From positions 1,488,001 to 1,552,000 of the forward strand of contig NZ_CP100757.1 in assembly GCF_024266705.1 (NCBI RefSeq): DNA of 64,000 bases, written 5' to 3'. The notes beneath the pieces were generated by a model. That model was not told where the DNA came from. It did not search any database and saw nothing but the letters and a program-made list of their open reading frames with translations. Below, piece after piece: positions 23,161-31,847 of this stretch. A program made the position numbers and the translations under genes. Position 1 is the first letter of the stretch; every line of letters begins with the position of its first letter. This DNA is from Natrinema gelatinilyticum (GTDB lineage: Archaea > Halobacteriota > Halobacteria > Halobacteriales > Natrialbaceae).

Positions 23161-25101
23161 ATGCAAAAAGAGAGGACAAGGGTGAATGTCGAAGTCGAGA
23201 ATATCGGAGGAATCGACGAGACGCACGTCGATCTTTCTCCGGGAGTAACCGTCCTCTCCGGGAGGAACGCGACGAACCGAACATCGTTTTTACAGGCGAT
23301 ACTGGTCGCGTTGGGGGGCAACGAAACCGTGCTCAAGGGCGACGCGGATGAGGGGAGTGTTGAGCTGACGGTTGACGATAAGACTTACACGCGGACACTG
23401 AAGCGCAAGAACGGGCGGGTCGTTACCGGCGGAGACCCGTACCTCTCGGACCCAGAGATCATGGACCTCTTTGCGGCGCTGCTAGAGGACAACGAGGCGC
23501 GCCGAGCCGTCGAACAGGGCGCCGACCTCCGGGAAATAATCATGCGGCCGGTCGACACCGACGAAATCCAGCGGCGCATCGACCAGCTCCTCGACGAAAA
23601 AAAGCGGATAACCGAGGAACTGGAGGAGATCGACTCGCTGGCCGACAAACAGACCAAACTCGAAAGTGAGCGCCAGCAGATCGATTCTCGGATTGAGGAA
23701 ACACAGGAGCAACTGACGGCGAAGCGCGAGGAGATCGAGGCCGCGGACGGCAGCGTTGAGGAGACTCGCAAGGAGACGGAGGAACTCGAGGAGTACATGA
23801 GCGACCTGCAGTCGGCCCGTTCGCGCCTCGAAGACGTCCGTCACAACATCGAAATCGAGCGCGAGAGCCTCGCCTCCCTACGCGAGGACAAGGCGGACCT
23901 TGAGGACGACCTCGACTCGCTCCCAGAGGCCCCGGAGAGCGAGATAAACGAGATAAACGCCCGGCTTCAGCGCCTGCGTGGTCGGATGGAGGAACTAGAC
24001 TCGACCATCTCCGAGCTCCAGAATGTCGTCTCGTTCAACGAGGAGATGCTCGAGGACGGCGACAACGACATCATTGATGCGCTCACGGAGAACAGCGATT
24101 CGGGCGACGTCACGGATAAACTCCTCGACGACCAGCAGTCAGTAACCTGCTGGACATGCGGATCGAACGTTCAGATGGCCGAGATCGAGGAGACTGTCAA
24201 CCAGCTCCGGTCGCTCCGCCAGGCTAAGTTCGAGGAGCGCAACGAGATCGACGCAGAGATAGACGACCTCAAGGCCAAACAGCAGGAGTACCGAAACGAA
24301 CAGCAGCGCCGCGAGGAGATCACGCAGAAGCTCGACCAGATCGCGGAGGAGATCGACAACCGCGAGGACTCGATCGAGCGCCTGACTGAGGACCGCGAGG
24401 AGTACGAAGCGGAAGTCACAGATCTCGAGGAGACAGTCGAAGCCCTCCAGGACGAGACCGAAAGCAAGATCCTCGGTCGGCACAAGGAGGCCAACCAGCT
24501 CGAGTTCGAACTCGAGCAATACCAGTCCGAGCGCGACCAAGTGGACGAACGCCTCGAAGAGATCGAAGCGCGCCTCGACAGCCGCGAGGAACTCGAGGCT
24601 GAGCGCGCCCACATCAAAGAGAAACTGGCCGACCTCCGGACACACGTCGAGCGCATCGAGGAGCGCGCGATCGAGGAGTTCAACACCCACATGGACAACG
24701 TCCTCAATGTCCTCGAGTACGGCAACATCGAGCGGATCTGGATCGAGCGCAAGGAGCAGAAGGTCCGTGAGGGACGCCGGAAAGTCCAGAAGAGCGTGTT
24801 CGACCTCCACCTCGTTCGGACCTCCGAGTCGGGGGCGACCTACGAGGACACGGTCGACCACTTAAGCGAGAGCGAACGCGAGGTGACCGGGCTCGTGTTC
24901 TCGCTTGCTGGCTACCTCACCCACGAGGTCTACGAGGAGGTGCCGTTCATCATGCTAGACTCCCTGGAAGCCATCGACTCGGACCGAATCGCCACGCTCA
25001 TCGAGTACCTCGAGAACTACGCCGACAACCTTATCGTCGCCCTGTTGCCCGAAGACGCCGCCGCACTCTCGGAGGACTACCACTACGTCGAGGCCGTCTG
25101 A
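23161..25101 (+). CDS. Archaea-specific SMC-related protein (Sph3/HVO_2175-like)
   Basis: This 646-residue protein is built like a small SMC/Rad50. It has an N-terminal nucleotide-binding half, a long coiled coil (about residues 130-530) broken by a CxxC zinc hook (C330-W-T-C333), and a C-terminal half with LSESEREVTGL (ABC signature position) and VPFIMLDSLEAID (Walker B). The P-loop is degenerate: GRNATNRTS at 34-42 has Arg instead of the Walker Lys, as I recall being usual for this archaeal family, so ATP use is uncertain. In Haloferax volcanii the relative Sph3 is encoded beside RdfA, a rod-shape determinant; an rdfA-like gene is convergent here. The start was chosen by the adjacent Shine-Dalgarno and TATA box; upstream in-frame codons run through the tandem repeat. 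Confidence 0.87.
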   Translation: MQKERTRVNVEVENIGGIDETHVDLSPGVTVLSGRNATNRTSFLQAILVALGGNETVLKGDADEGSVELTVDDKTYTRTLKRKNGRVVTGGDPYLSDPEIMDLFAALLEDNEARRAVEQGADLREIIMRPVDTDEIQRRIDQLLDEKKRITEELEEIDSLADKQTKLESERQQIDSRIEETQEQLTAKREEIEAADGSVEETRKETEELEEYMSDLQSARSRLEDVRHNIEIERESLASLREDKADLEDDLDSLPEAPESEINEINARLQRLRGRMEELDSTISELQNVVSFNEEMLEDGDNDIIDALTENSDSGDVTDKLLDDQQSVTCWTCGSNVQMAEIEETVNQLRSLRQAKFEERNEIDAEIDDLKAKQQEYRNEQQRREEITQKLDQIAEEIDNREDSIERLTEDREEYEAEVTDLEETVEALQDETESKILGRHKEANQLEFELEQYQSERDQVDERLEEIEARLDSREELEAERAHIKEKLADLRTHVERIEERAIEEFNTHMDNVLNVLEYGNIERIWIERKEQKVREGRRKVQKSVFDLHLVRTSESGATYEDTVDHLSESEREVTGLVFSLAGYLTHEVYEEVPFIMLDSLEAIDSDRIATLIEYLENYADNLIVALLPEDAAALSEDYHYVEAV

Positions 25102-25174
25102 TGCCACCGACCGCGTGACGCTGGCATCCCATTACGGTTGTAGTGATGTAATGGCCCCGTCGCCCGACGGCAGC

Positions 25175-25792
25175 TTACACGTCGCACTCACAGCCCTGTT
25201 CGTCGAGGAGTTCCGTGACGGACCTGTGCGCGCCACAATCCGTACAGACTACGTCGACTGTGATCAGTACCTCAAACTTGCCGAGGGCGATCACACCCGC
25301 GTCGCGGAGCTGTGAGAGGGAGGTCTCCGTGACCGCGCTCAGCCGGCTCTGCAGGCGCTTGATGGTACCGCGGGCCGACTCGACCTGGTCGGCGTTGCCG
25401 GTCTCTTTGCTAACACCCCGGCCCTTGGTCAGGTACGTGTATATCGCCTGGTGGGTGACGAAGTCTCCTTCGAGGCGGTCGACGTCAATTCCGTTGCGCT
25501 CAAGCGTCCGGCGAACCTGCGTTCGGTCGCCGCTGCTCACGTCCTCGTCGACGAGCGCGCGGTAGGCGGTCTCGACCTCCCCGGTGAGTGGCTGATCGCC
25601 GCTCGCCCGGAGTGCCGCTTCGAGGACGGCGAGGTTGAACTCCTCTGCCAGCTTGCGGAGGCTATGGGCCTCGCCGTCAACGCCCAGCCAGCGCCGCTCC
25701 AGCCGCTCACCCATCCCCTTGAGGTCGTAGCGTTCGATGACTTTTCCTGCCTTGTAAGTCGGCTCATCCACTCCAGCGTTTGTTCGCGTCAT
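25175..25792 (-). CDS. rdfA: RdfA-like protein (rod-determining factor family)
   Basis: The 205-residue protein matches the haloarchaeal RdfA pattern: KAGKVIERYDLKGMGERLERRWLG at the N-terminus, a helical middle, and SLSQLRDAGVIALGKFEVLI before a C-terminal Cys-rich tail (VCTDCG...CEC) that could bind zinc. RdfA is needed for rod-shaped cells in Haloferax volcanii and is genetically linked to an SMC-like gene. Here the two genes are convergent with a 73-bp gap. Neighbouring DNA is IS debris, so this is likely an accessory copy rather than the core locus. The name follows family recognition; function in this strain is untested. Confidence 0.8.
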   Translation of the reverse strand: MTRTNAGVDEPTYKAGKVIERYDLKGMGERLERRWLGVDGEAHSLRKLAEEFNLAVLEAALRASGDQPLTGEVETAYRALVDEDVSSGDRTQVRRTLERNGIDVDRLEGDFVTHQAIYTYLTKGRGVSKETGNADQVESARGTIKRLQSRLSAVTETSLSQLRDAGVIALGKFEVLITVDVVCTDCGAHRSVTELLDEQGCECDV

Positions 25793-26147
25793 TTTAATGC
25801 GGGTACGTACTCACCTGCACTACTAAAGCATTGGCTCGTACAGTCCAGGCGCGATTGTCCCGAAAACCCCAGACGGATGGTTTTCGGGTCCTCGCTGGCT
25901 GAGTCCTGCGGTGACGGTTTCACAGCGACATATCTGTCCGACGATGTCGAACGCGTTGGACAGTCTCGAGGTTCCCCGTGTGCTGATAGGTCGGTCAACT
26001 AGATATCGGAAACCCAGTTATGGCACGGTACGTGGCCGAATTTCCGGAAAATCGCTCAATCTCCAGTGGGTGGGTGACTGCGTGGACCAGCAATCGGTCC
26101 GACGATACCGGACAGATTTATGATGGGGCCGGCCCAATACGGTGGGT
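25793..26147. other. Divergent intergenic region with palindromes (rdfA-like / iclR-like)
   Basis: No gene is seen. It contains TCCGACGATGTCGAA (25937-25951), a near-palindrome resembling the one after the IclR gene, and the perfect TTTCCGGAAA (26041-26050). ATTTATG near 26117 is the likely TATA box for the IclR gene; TTTAGTA (minus strand, near 25824-25830) is placed for rdfA. Confidence 0.5.
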
Positions 26148-26912
26148 ATGGCGACCGATGATCCCGTCAACATCAAGGCGACACGGACGAGCTTCCGCGT
26201 CGTCGAACTCCTTCACGAGCTCGACGGCGCCGGCGTGACCGAGTTAGCCGACCACTTAGACGCGCCCAAGAGCACGGTCCATGATCACCTGCGGACACTG
26301 CACGACCTGGAGTACGTCGTCAAGTTGGACGGCAGCTACCGTATAAGCACGAAATTCCTCGAACTCGGTGAGTACGAGCGCGAAAACATGCTCGTCTACG
26401 AGATCGCGAAGCCGGAACTGGACCGTTTGGCCGAGCAAACGGGCGACCACGCGAACCTGATGATCGAGGAGCACGGCAGAGGGGTCTACATCTACAAGAG
26501 CACGGGCACTGACGCCGCACGGCTCGACACGTACCCCGGATTCCGGACACCGCTACACTCGACCGCCCTGGGGAAGGCCATCCTCTCGGAGATGCCCGAC
26601 GATCAGATCCGCGAGATCGTCGACGAGGTCGGCCTCCCGCGGATCACTCGGTACACGATCACCGATCCGGACCGCCTGTTCGAGGAGATCGAGACGATCC
26701 GCGAGCAGGGCTACGCCCTCGACCGCCAGGAACGCGCGGAGGGCATCCAGTGCGTCGGCGCGCCGGTCAACGCCGACGGCGGCGACCGCCTGGCGGCCGT
26801 CAGTGTCTCCGGCCTCGCCAGCAAGATGCGCGGCGACCGCCTCACCGAGGAGGTGCCGGAGCTGGTCAAGCGAACGGCCAACAAGATCGAAGTCGCGCTA
26901 AAGTACTCCTGA
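26148..26912 (+). CDS. IclR family transcriptional regulator
   Basis: This 254-residue repressor/activator has an N-terminal winged helix-turn-helix (RVVELLHELDGAGVTELADHLDAPKSTVHDHLRTLHDLEYV, residues ~18-57) and a C-terminal effector domain with HSTALGKAILSEMP and a final AAVSVSG strand. IclR proteins often control aromatic, acyl or sugar-acid catabolism by binding short palindromes. The ATG at 26148 was preferred over the GTG two codons upstream. It is convergent with the 2-oxoacid dehydrogenase operon. That operon, the nearby thiolase/DUF35 operon and its own gene are plausible targets. Confidence 0.92.
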   Translation: MATDDPVNIKATRTSFRVVELLHELDGAGVTELADHLDAPKSTVHDHLRTLHDLEYVVKLDGSYRISTKFLELGEYERENMLVYEIAKPELDRLAEQTGDHANLMIEEHGRGVYIYKSTGTDAARLDTYPGFRTPLHSTALGKAILSEMPDDQIREIVDEVGLPRITRYTITDPDRLFEEIETIREQGYALDRQERAEGIQCVGAPVNADGGDRLAAVSVSGLASKMRGDRLTEEVPELVKRTANKIEVALKYS

Positions 26913-26917
26913 CGGCC

Positions 26918-26938
26918 CCGTCCGACAATGTCGGACGG
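26918..26938. terminator. 21-bp palindrome between convergent genes
   Basis: Ten-base arms CCGTCCGACA and TGTCGGACGG flank a single A. It sits in the 27-bp gap between the stop codons of the IclR and E2 genes, so it may act as a bidirectional terminator stem. It has no U-run. The core TCCGACAATGTCGGA also resembles palindromes at 21200 and 25937, so an operator is an alternative. Confidence 0.45.
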
Positions 26939-26939
26939 A

Positions 26940-28529
26940 TCACTCCAGGAGCAGAAGGTTGGGGTCCCGAAGGTATGCCTTGACGGCGTTGACGAACCGG
27001 GCCGCGTCCGCGCCATCGGCGACCCGGTGGTCGAACGACAGCGAGAGGGTCAGGACGTGCCGGGGGACGACCTCGCCGCTCACGCCGTTGCCGTCGGCCG
27101 CCCCGTCGGTCTCGACGACCCTGGGCTTCTTCTTGATAGTCCCGAGGCCGAGGATCGCGGTCTCGGGGTAGTTGACGATCGGCGTCCCGTACTCGCCGCC
27201 GACGGCGCCGAAGTTGGTGACGGTGAACGTCCCACCCTGGAGCTCGTCGTGGCCGATCGTCCGGTCGCGGGCCTTCTCGACCAGTTCGTTCGTCCGCTCG
27301 GCGACTTCCAGCACTGACTTCTCGTCGACAGCCTCAACGACCGGCACCATGAGCCCGGCGTCGGTCGCGGTGGCCACGCCGATATTATACTCATCCAGTA
27401 GGACGATCTCCTCGGCCTCCTCGTCGAGGCGCGCGTTGAAGCGGGGAAACTCCCGCAGCGCGACGGCGACGGCCTTCAGGATCAGTGGCATGTAGGTGAG
27501 GTCAACGCCACGCTCGGTCGCCCGTTCGCGGAGTCGCTTGCGGGTCGCCACAAGCTCCGTCACGTCCACCTCGTCGTGATGAGTGACGTGAGGGACGGTG
27601 AACTTCGAGCGCTCCATCCGCTCGCCGATGGTCCGCCGGACGCCCTCGTACAGGACGCGGTCCCCGGCCGCAGGTCCCTCGTCGGGGCTCGGCGCCGCTG
27701 CCGACCCGCCTGCCGTGGCGAACGCCGATCCGCTCGCCGCCGCTCCGGCGTCGCCCTCGCTCGCTTGGGCAGCGCCGTCGCCAGCGGCGAACTCCCGGAC
27801 GGCCTCGGCGGTGACGAACGCCTCACCGTTCTGCTTTTCAACCGCCGGCACCCGGTTCAGGTCGACGTCCAGCTCGTAAGCTTGCCCGCGAGTGGCCGGC
27901 ACAGCCAGCGTCCGCTCGCGGTCGGTCGGGGCCGTCCCGGACGCAGGCTGCGAGCCAGTCGCGCTCGACTGCCCTGCGGTCGTTGCGGGGATCGATTCCA
28001 CTGCCGCGCCGTCGTCGCTCGGTTCACGGCCTGCCGTGCCCTGTGCAGCGTCCGTGTCACCGTCGTCCGCGTCGTCCGCCGCCGCGCGCACGTCGCCCTC
28101 GGTGACGCGCCCGCCCGCATCGGAGCCGGCGACCGACCCGAGGTCGACGCCCAGCTCGCGGGCGAGCCGGCGCACGCGAGGCGGGGCGAACGTCCGGCCG
28201 TTGGTGGCCGTCCCGCGGCCGCCGTTCTCGCGCGTATCGTCGCTCGTAGCGGTGACCGCTTCGTCCACTTCGGCTGCGTCAGCATCCCCGCCGTCCGTCG
28301 CGAACGTGACGAGGACGTCACTGACGGCGACGACGTCGCCGGCCTCCGCGTGCAGTTCCTGCACGGTCCCGGTGACGGGGGCAGGCACCTCGACGATCGC
28401 CTTGTCGGTCTCGACCTCGACGACGGGCTGGTCCTCGGCGATCGGATCGCCGGGTTCGACGAGCCACCGGACGACCTCCGCCTCGGTCAGCCCCTCGCCC
28501 ACGTCGGGGAGTACGAACTCGACCGTCAT
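26940..28529 (-). CDS. 2-oxoacid dehydrogenase E2 (dihydrolipoamide acyltransferase) with two binding domains
   Basis: The 529-residue protein carries a lipoyl domain (ETDKAIVEV, lipoyl-Lys K43), an acidic linker, and a peripheral subunit-binding domain (APPRVRRLARELGVDLGSV, ~118-155). A second such domain follows (VPATRGQAYELDVDLNRVPA, ~215-255), and a C-terminal catalytic domain ends with DHRVADGADAARF containing the active-site His and Asp. It transfers the acyl group to CoA. The ATG lies one base after the E1-beta stop. The longer in-frame start overlaps E1-beta and was not used. Substrate range (pyruvate, branched-chain or other) is open; nearby amino-acid dehydrogenase and acyl-CoA genes favour branched-chain oxoacids. 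Confidence 0.92.
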   Translation of the reverse strand: MTVEFVLPDVGEGLTEAEVVRWLVEPGDPIAEDQPVVEVETDKAIVEVPAPVTGTVQELHAEAGDVVAVSDVLVTFATDGGDADAAEVDEAVTATSDDTRENGGRGTATNGRTFAPPRVRRLARELGVDLGSVAGSDAGGRVTEGDVRAAADDADDGDTDAAQGTAGREPSDDGAAVESIPATTAGQSSATGSQPASGTAPTDRERTLAVPATRGQAYELDVDLNRVPAVEKQNGEAFVTAEAVREFAAGDGAAQASEGDAGAAASGSAFATAGGSAAAPSPDEGPAAGDRVLYEGVRRTIGERMERSKFTVPHVTHHDEVDVTELVATRKRLRERATERGVDLTYMPLILKAVAVALREFPRFNARLDEEAEEIVLLDEYNIGVATATDAGLMVPVVEAVDEKSVLEVAERTNELVEKARDRTIGHDELQGGTFTVTNFGAVGGEYGTPIVNYPETAILGLGTIKKKPRVVETDGAADGNGVSGEVVPRHVLTLSLSFDHRVADGADAARFVNAVKAYLRDPNLLLLE

Positions 28530-28530
28530 G

Positions 28531-29526
28531 TTAGAACTCGACGGTCTCACGGATGCCGTCCTCGATGCGGGCGGCCTCCGGCAAGTAGTAGTCTTCCAGG
28601 GCGTACAGCGGGTAGGGCACGTCGAAGCCCGTGACCCGGGTGACCGGTGCCTCCTGGTAAAGCAGCGCCTCTTCCTGGATAAGCGCCGTGATCTCGCCAG
28701 CCAGCCCGCCTGTCTTGGGCGCCTCGTGGACGACGACCGCCCGCCCGGTCTTCCGGAAGGAATCGACGATAGCGTCCCGGTCGATGGGCGAGAGGGTCCG
28801 CAGGTCGATCACCTCGCAGTCGATCCCTTCGGCGTCCAGGTTCTCAGCGGCCTCCATCGTCGGGCGGGTCATCGCGCCCCAGGTGAACACCGAAACGTCC
28901 TCACCTTCACGACGGACGGCGGCCTCGCCCAGCGGAACCGTGTACGGCTCTTCGGGGACCGTCTCGCGGAACGACCGGTAGATCAGCTTCGGTTCGAGGA
29001 AGATCACCGGGTCGGGATCGCGGATGGCCGACGCGAGCAGGCCTTTCGTGTCGTACGGCGTCGAGGGAACGACCACCTTGAGGCCGGCTTCGTGGACGAA
29101 GAAGGCCTCCTTGGACTCGGAGTGGTGCTCCGGTGCGCGGATGCCGCCGCCGAAGGGTACCCGGACGGTCAGCGGGCAGGTATACTGGCCGCGGCTCCGG
29201 GTGCGCAGGCGTGCAGCGTGGTTGACGATCTGGTCGAACGCGGGGTAGACGAACCCCATGAACTGGATCTCCGGAACCGGACGCATACCGTTGGCGGCGA
29301 GCCCGACCGCGGTGCCGATGATCCCTGACTCAGCCAGGGGCGTGTCGACGATGCGATCGCGGCCAAACCGGTCGTAGAGGCCGTCCGTGGCGCGGAAGAC
29401 GCCGCCGTTCGCGCCGACGTCCTCGCCCAGGACGACGACGCTGTCGTCTTGCTCCATCTCGGTGTGGAGTCCGTCGCTTACCGCTTCGACGAGTGTTCGT
29501 TCAGGTGCCGTGTTGTCCGTGCTCAT
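28531..29526 (-). CDS. 2-oxoacid dehydrogenase E1 component, beta subunit
   Basis: This 331-residue transketolase-like subunit has the conserved LGEDVGANGGVFRAT, DTPLAESGIIGTAVGLA and PFGGGIRAPEHHSES segments; the last corresponds to the active-site His loop. The C-terminal transketolase domain includes DLRTLSPIDRDAI. It forms an alpha2beta2 E1 with the product of the next gene, which decarboxylates the oxoacid on thiamine diphosphate. The genes are spaced by one base on either side, indicating a tight operon in the order E1-alpha, E1-beta, E2. Confidence 0.93.
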   Translation of the reverse strand: MSTDNTAPERTLVEAVSDGLHTEMEQDDSVVVLGEDVGANGGVFRATDGLYDRFGRDRIVDTPLAESGIIGTAVGLAANGMRPVPEIQFMGFVYPAFDQIVNHAARLRTRSRGQYTCPLTVRVPFGGGIRAPEHHSESKEAFFVHEAGLKVVVPSTPYDTKGLLASAIRDPDPVIFLEPKLIYRSFRETVPEEPYTVPLGEAAVRREGEDVSVFTWGAMTRPTMEAAENLDAEGIDCEVIDLRTLSPIDRDAIVDSFRKTGRAVVVHEAPKTGGLAGEITALIQEEALLYQEAPVTRVTGFDVPYPLYALEDYYLPEAARIEDGIRETVEF

Positions 29527-29527
29527 A

Positions 29528-30628
29528 TCAGTCCACCAGCTCTTCATCGCCGAACTCCTCGCGAAGGCGACGCAGGTATTCCTGTTGCTCGGCGACGTTC
29601 CACGGCTGTTCGGCGTGGACGTGTTCGAACATCTCGTCAGGGGCTATCGTCACGTTCTCCGCGGCCTCGACGGCAGCCTCGACCTGCTCGGCGTTGCGGC
29701 CCTCGATGGCGTCTATCGCCTCGTCGTCGAGTAGGCCCCGCTCGCGGAGGAACGTCTCGAACCGCGGCAGCGGGTCCCGCTCGCGCCACTCCTCGACCTC
29801 CTCGTCCTCGCGGTAGGCCGTGGGGTCGTCGGAGGTGTTGTGCGCGCCGATGCGGTACAACAGCGTCTCGATAAGGGTGGGCCGAGCTTGGTCCTCGCCG
29901 GGGTCGAGCGCCTTCTCGCGGGCCTGCTGGGTCACCGTGTATACCGCCAGTGGGTCCATACCGTCGACGCGGATGCCGTCGAACCCGTACGCCTGGGCTT
30001 TCTGGGCGATGGTGTCGGCGGCGGTCTGCCGCTCGAACGGCGTCGAGATGGCCCACTGGTTGTTCATGCAGAAGAAGATGTTCGGCGTGTCCATCACGCC
30101 GGCGAAGTTCAGCCCCTCGTGGAAGTCGCCCTCACTGGTTGCGCCATCGCCGAAGTAACAGACGGTTGCGCTCTCTTCGCCTTTGAGCTTCGAGGCCCAC
30201 GCGATGCCCGTCGCGTGGGGGATGTGGTCCGCGATGGTGATGCAGATGGGCATCACGTTGAGGTTCTCGGGGATGACGCTTCCCTGCTCGTGGCCCATGT
30301 AGTACATCAGGATGTTCTCAAGCGGGAGCCCGTGGGTCACCGTCGCGCCCTGGTCGCGGTAGTAGGGCACGATCCAGTCCTCCTCGGACAGTGCGAAGGC
30401 GCTTCCGACAAGCGACCCCTCGTGGCCCAGCATCGTCGAGTAGGTGCCGCTGCGGCCCTGGCGCTGGAGGCTGACCGCCCGCTCGTCGAACGACCGGCAC
30501 AGCCGCATCTGCGCGTACATATCGACGAGTGTCTCGTCGTCGAGGTCGGGGACGGTTGCGTCGGGCAGCACCGACCCGTCCTTGTCAAGTACCTGCACGT
30601 CCATGTCTCTGCGTATCGATTTGCTCAT
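29528..30628 (-). CDS. 2-oxoacid dehydrogenase E1 component, alpha subunit (thiamine diphosphate-binding)
   Basis: The subunit has 366 residues. The thiamine diphosphate/Mg motif GDGATSEGDFHEGLNFA...NN runs from about residue 160 to 190, and YRIGAHNTSDDPTAYR (phosphorylation-loop equivalent) is near 265. ERQGRSGTY-type and YYRDQGATVTHGLPL segments are typical of the PdhA/BkdA family. It is the first gene of the three-gene operon, 21 bp after the Leu/Val/Phe-type dehydrogenase gene, which may be co-transcribed. E3 (lipoamide dehydrogenase) is absent from the window and must come from elsewhere. Confidence 0.93.
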   Translation of the reverse strand: MSKSIRRDMDVQVLDKDGSVLPDATVPDLDDETLVDMYAQMRLCRSFDERAVSLQRQGRSGTYSTMLGHEGSLVGSAFALSEEDWIVPYYRDQGATVTHGLPLENILMYYMGHEQGSVIPENLNVMPICITIADHIPHATGIAWASKLKGEESATVCYFGDGATSEGDFHEGLNFAGVMDTPNIFFCMNNQWAISTPFERQTAADTIAQKAQAYGFDGIRVDGMDPLAVYTVTQQAREKALDPGEDQARPTLIETLLYRIGAHNTSDDPTAYREDEEVEEWRERDPLPRFETFLRERGLLDDEAIDAIEGRNAEQVEAAVEAAENVTIAPDEMFEHVHAEQPWNVAEQQEYLRRLREEFGDEELVD

Positions 30629-30649
30629 GGTAATGTATGTGGTCCGTCG

Positions 30650-31747
30650 TTACCAGTCCGGCTGGCGGCGCTCGTAGACCTTCGAGCGAGACTGCTGGAT
30701 GGCCTCGATGCGCTCCTCGGCGATCTCGTCTGCGATGGTCTGGGTCGGCCGGTCCTCGCGCTCGGCGCGCTCCCCAATGGTCACCATGCGGTCGTAGATG
30801 TCGTCGATCATCGCCCGCGCTCGGTCGTGCTTGTAGCCGCCCTTCCGGAGCAGGTCCGTGTCATCGATGGTCCGGCCGGAGTTGGCCAGGTAGTCCGGCG
30901 CGTAGAGGATGCCCGCCTCGCGGAGCATCTCGTCGTGACGCTCGACATCGTCGAGTTGGTTGTTGGCCGCGCCGCAGACGATGTCGCACTCCAACCTCGG
31001 TATGGTGTCATCGTTGAGGATCATTCCGAGCGCACAGGGCGCGAACACGTCACAGTCGACGTCATAGACGTCCTCGGGGTCGACCGAGCCGACGCCATAC
31101 TCGTCCTCCATGTAGTCGACCTGCGCCTCATCGACGTCAGCGAGCGTCACCTGGACGCCGTGGTCGGTAAGGTACTTGATGAGGCTTGCACCCATATCGC
31201 CGGCCCCCTGGACGGCGACGTGCAGGTCGCTCAGGTTGCGGTCGCCGTCGTAGGCGAGGTCACAGCAGGCCTCCATCGCGCGGAGCACCCCCAGGCCGCC
31301 CCCGTGGAAGCCCTCGGGGTGGTCGAACTGCTCGGGTAGCCCAATGATATAGTCGGTCTCCATCCCGATCCAGCGCATCTCCTTGGCGTCGGTCCCGACG
31401 TCACCGCCCGTAACGAACCGGCCCTCGAAGCTGTCGACGATGCGGCCGTACGACCGGTAGAGGTCCTCGCTGTCGTGGTCGTCATCCTCGACCCAGATGA
31501 CTCCCTTGCCGCCGCCCATGTTGATACCCGAGATGGCGTACTTGTAGGTCATCGCCTGAGAGAGTCTGAGGACGTCCTCGAGGGCCTCTTCCTCTGACTC
31601 GAAGGCGTATCGGCGCGTCCCACCGGCGGCCGGACCGAGAGTCGTGTCGTGGATGCCGATGATGCCGCGGAGGCCGGTCGCGTCGTCCCTGAAGAACTTT
31701 ACCTCGTTGTGTCCGTATCTGCCCATCTGCTGGTGTAAGTCACCCAT
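30650..31747 (-). CDS. Leu/Phe/Val dehydrogenase (Glu dehydrogenase superfamily)
   Basis: This 365-residue NAD(P)-dependent amino-acid dehydrogenase converts hydrophobic amino acids to 2-oxoacids. It has LGPAAGGTRRYAF, the catalytic-Lys segment INMGGGKGVIW (near residue 93), VTGGDVGTDAKEM, and a Rossmann VAVQGAGDMGASL. The length fits leucine dehydrogenases, which are shorter than glutamate dehydrogenases. The ATG at 31747 (MGDLHQQMGRYG) was chosen; 49 upstream codons are not family-like. Its place directly before E1-alpha suggests a route from branched-chain or aromatic amino acid to oxoacid to acyl-CoA within one transcription unit. Confidence 0.88.
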   Translation of the reverse strand: MGDLHQQMGRYGHNEVKFFRDDATGLRGIIGIHDTTLGPAAGGTRRYAFESEEEALEDVLRLSQAMTYKYAISGINMGGGKGVIWVEDDDHDSEDLYRSYGRIVDSFEGRFVTGGDVGTDAKEMRWIGMETDYIIGLPEQFDHPEGFHGGGLGVLRAMEACCDLAYDGDRNLSDLHVAVQGAGDMGASLIKYLTDHGVQVTLADVDEAQVDYMEDEYGVGSVDPEDVYDVDCDVFAPCALGMILNDDTIPRLECDIVCGAANNQLDDVERHDEMLREAGILYAPDYLANSGRTIDDTDLLRKGGYKHDRARAMIDDIYDRMVTIGERAEREDRPTQTIADEIAEERIEAIQQSRSKVYERRQPDW

Positions 31748-31847
31748 GGCGATACTATTGAACTGCCCAGGCACCCCGTTATAGCTTTCGGTGGTTCTGC
31801 GGGCGATCGCGGAAAATTTATCCCGCTGACGGTCGCTATTCCTGTCG

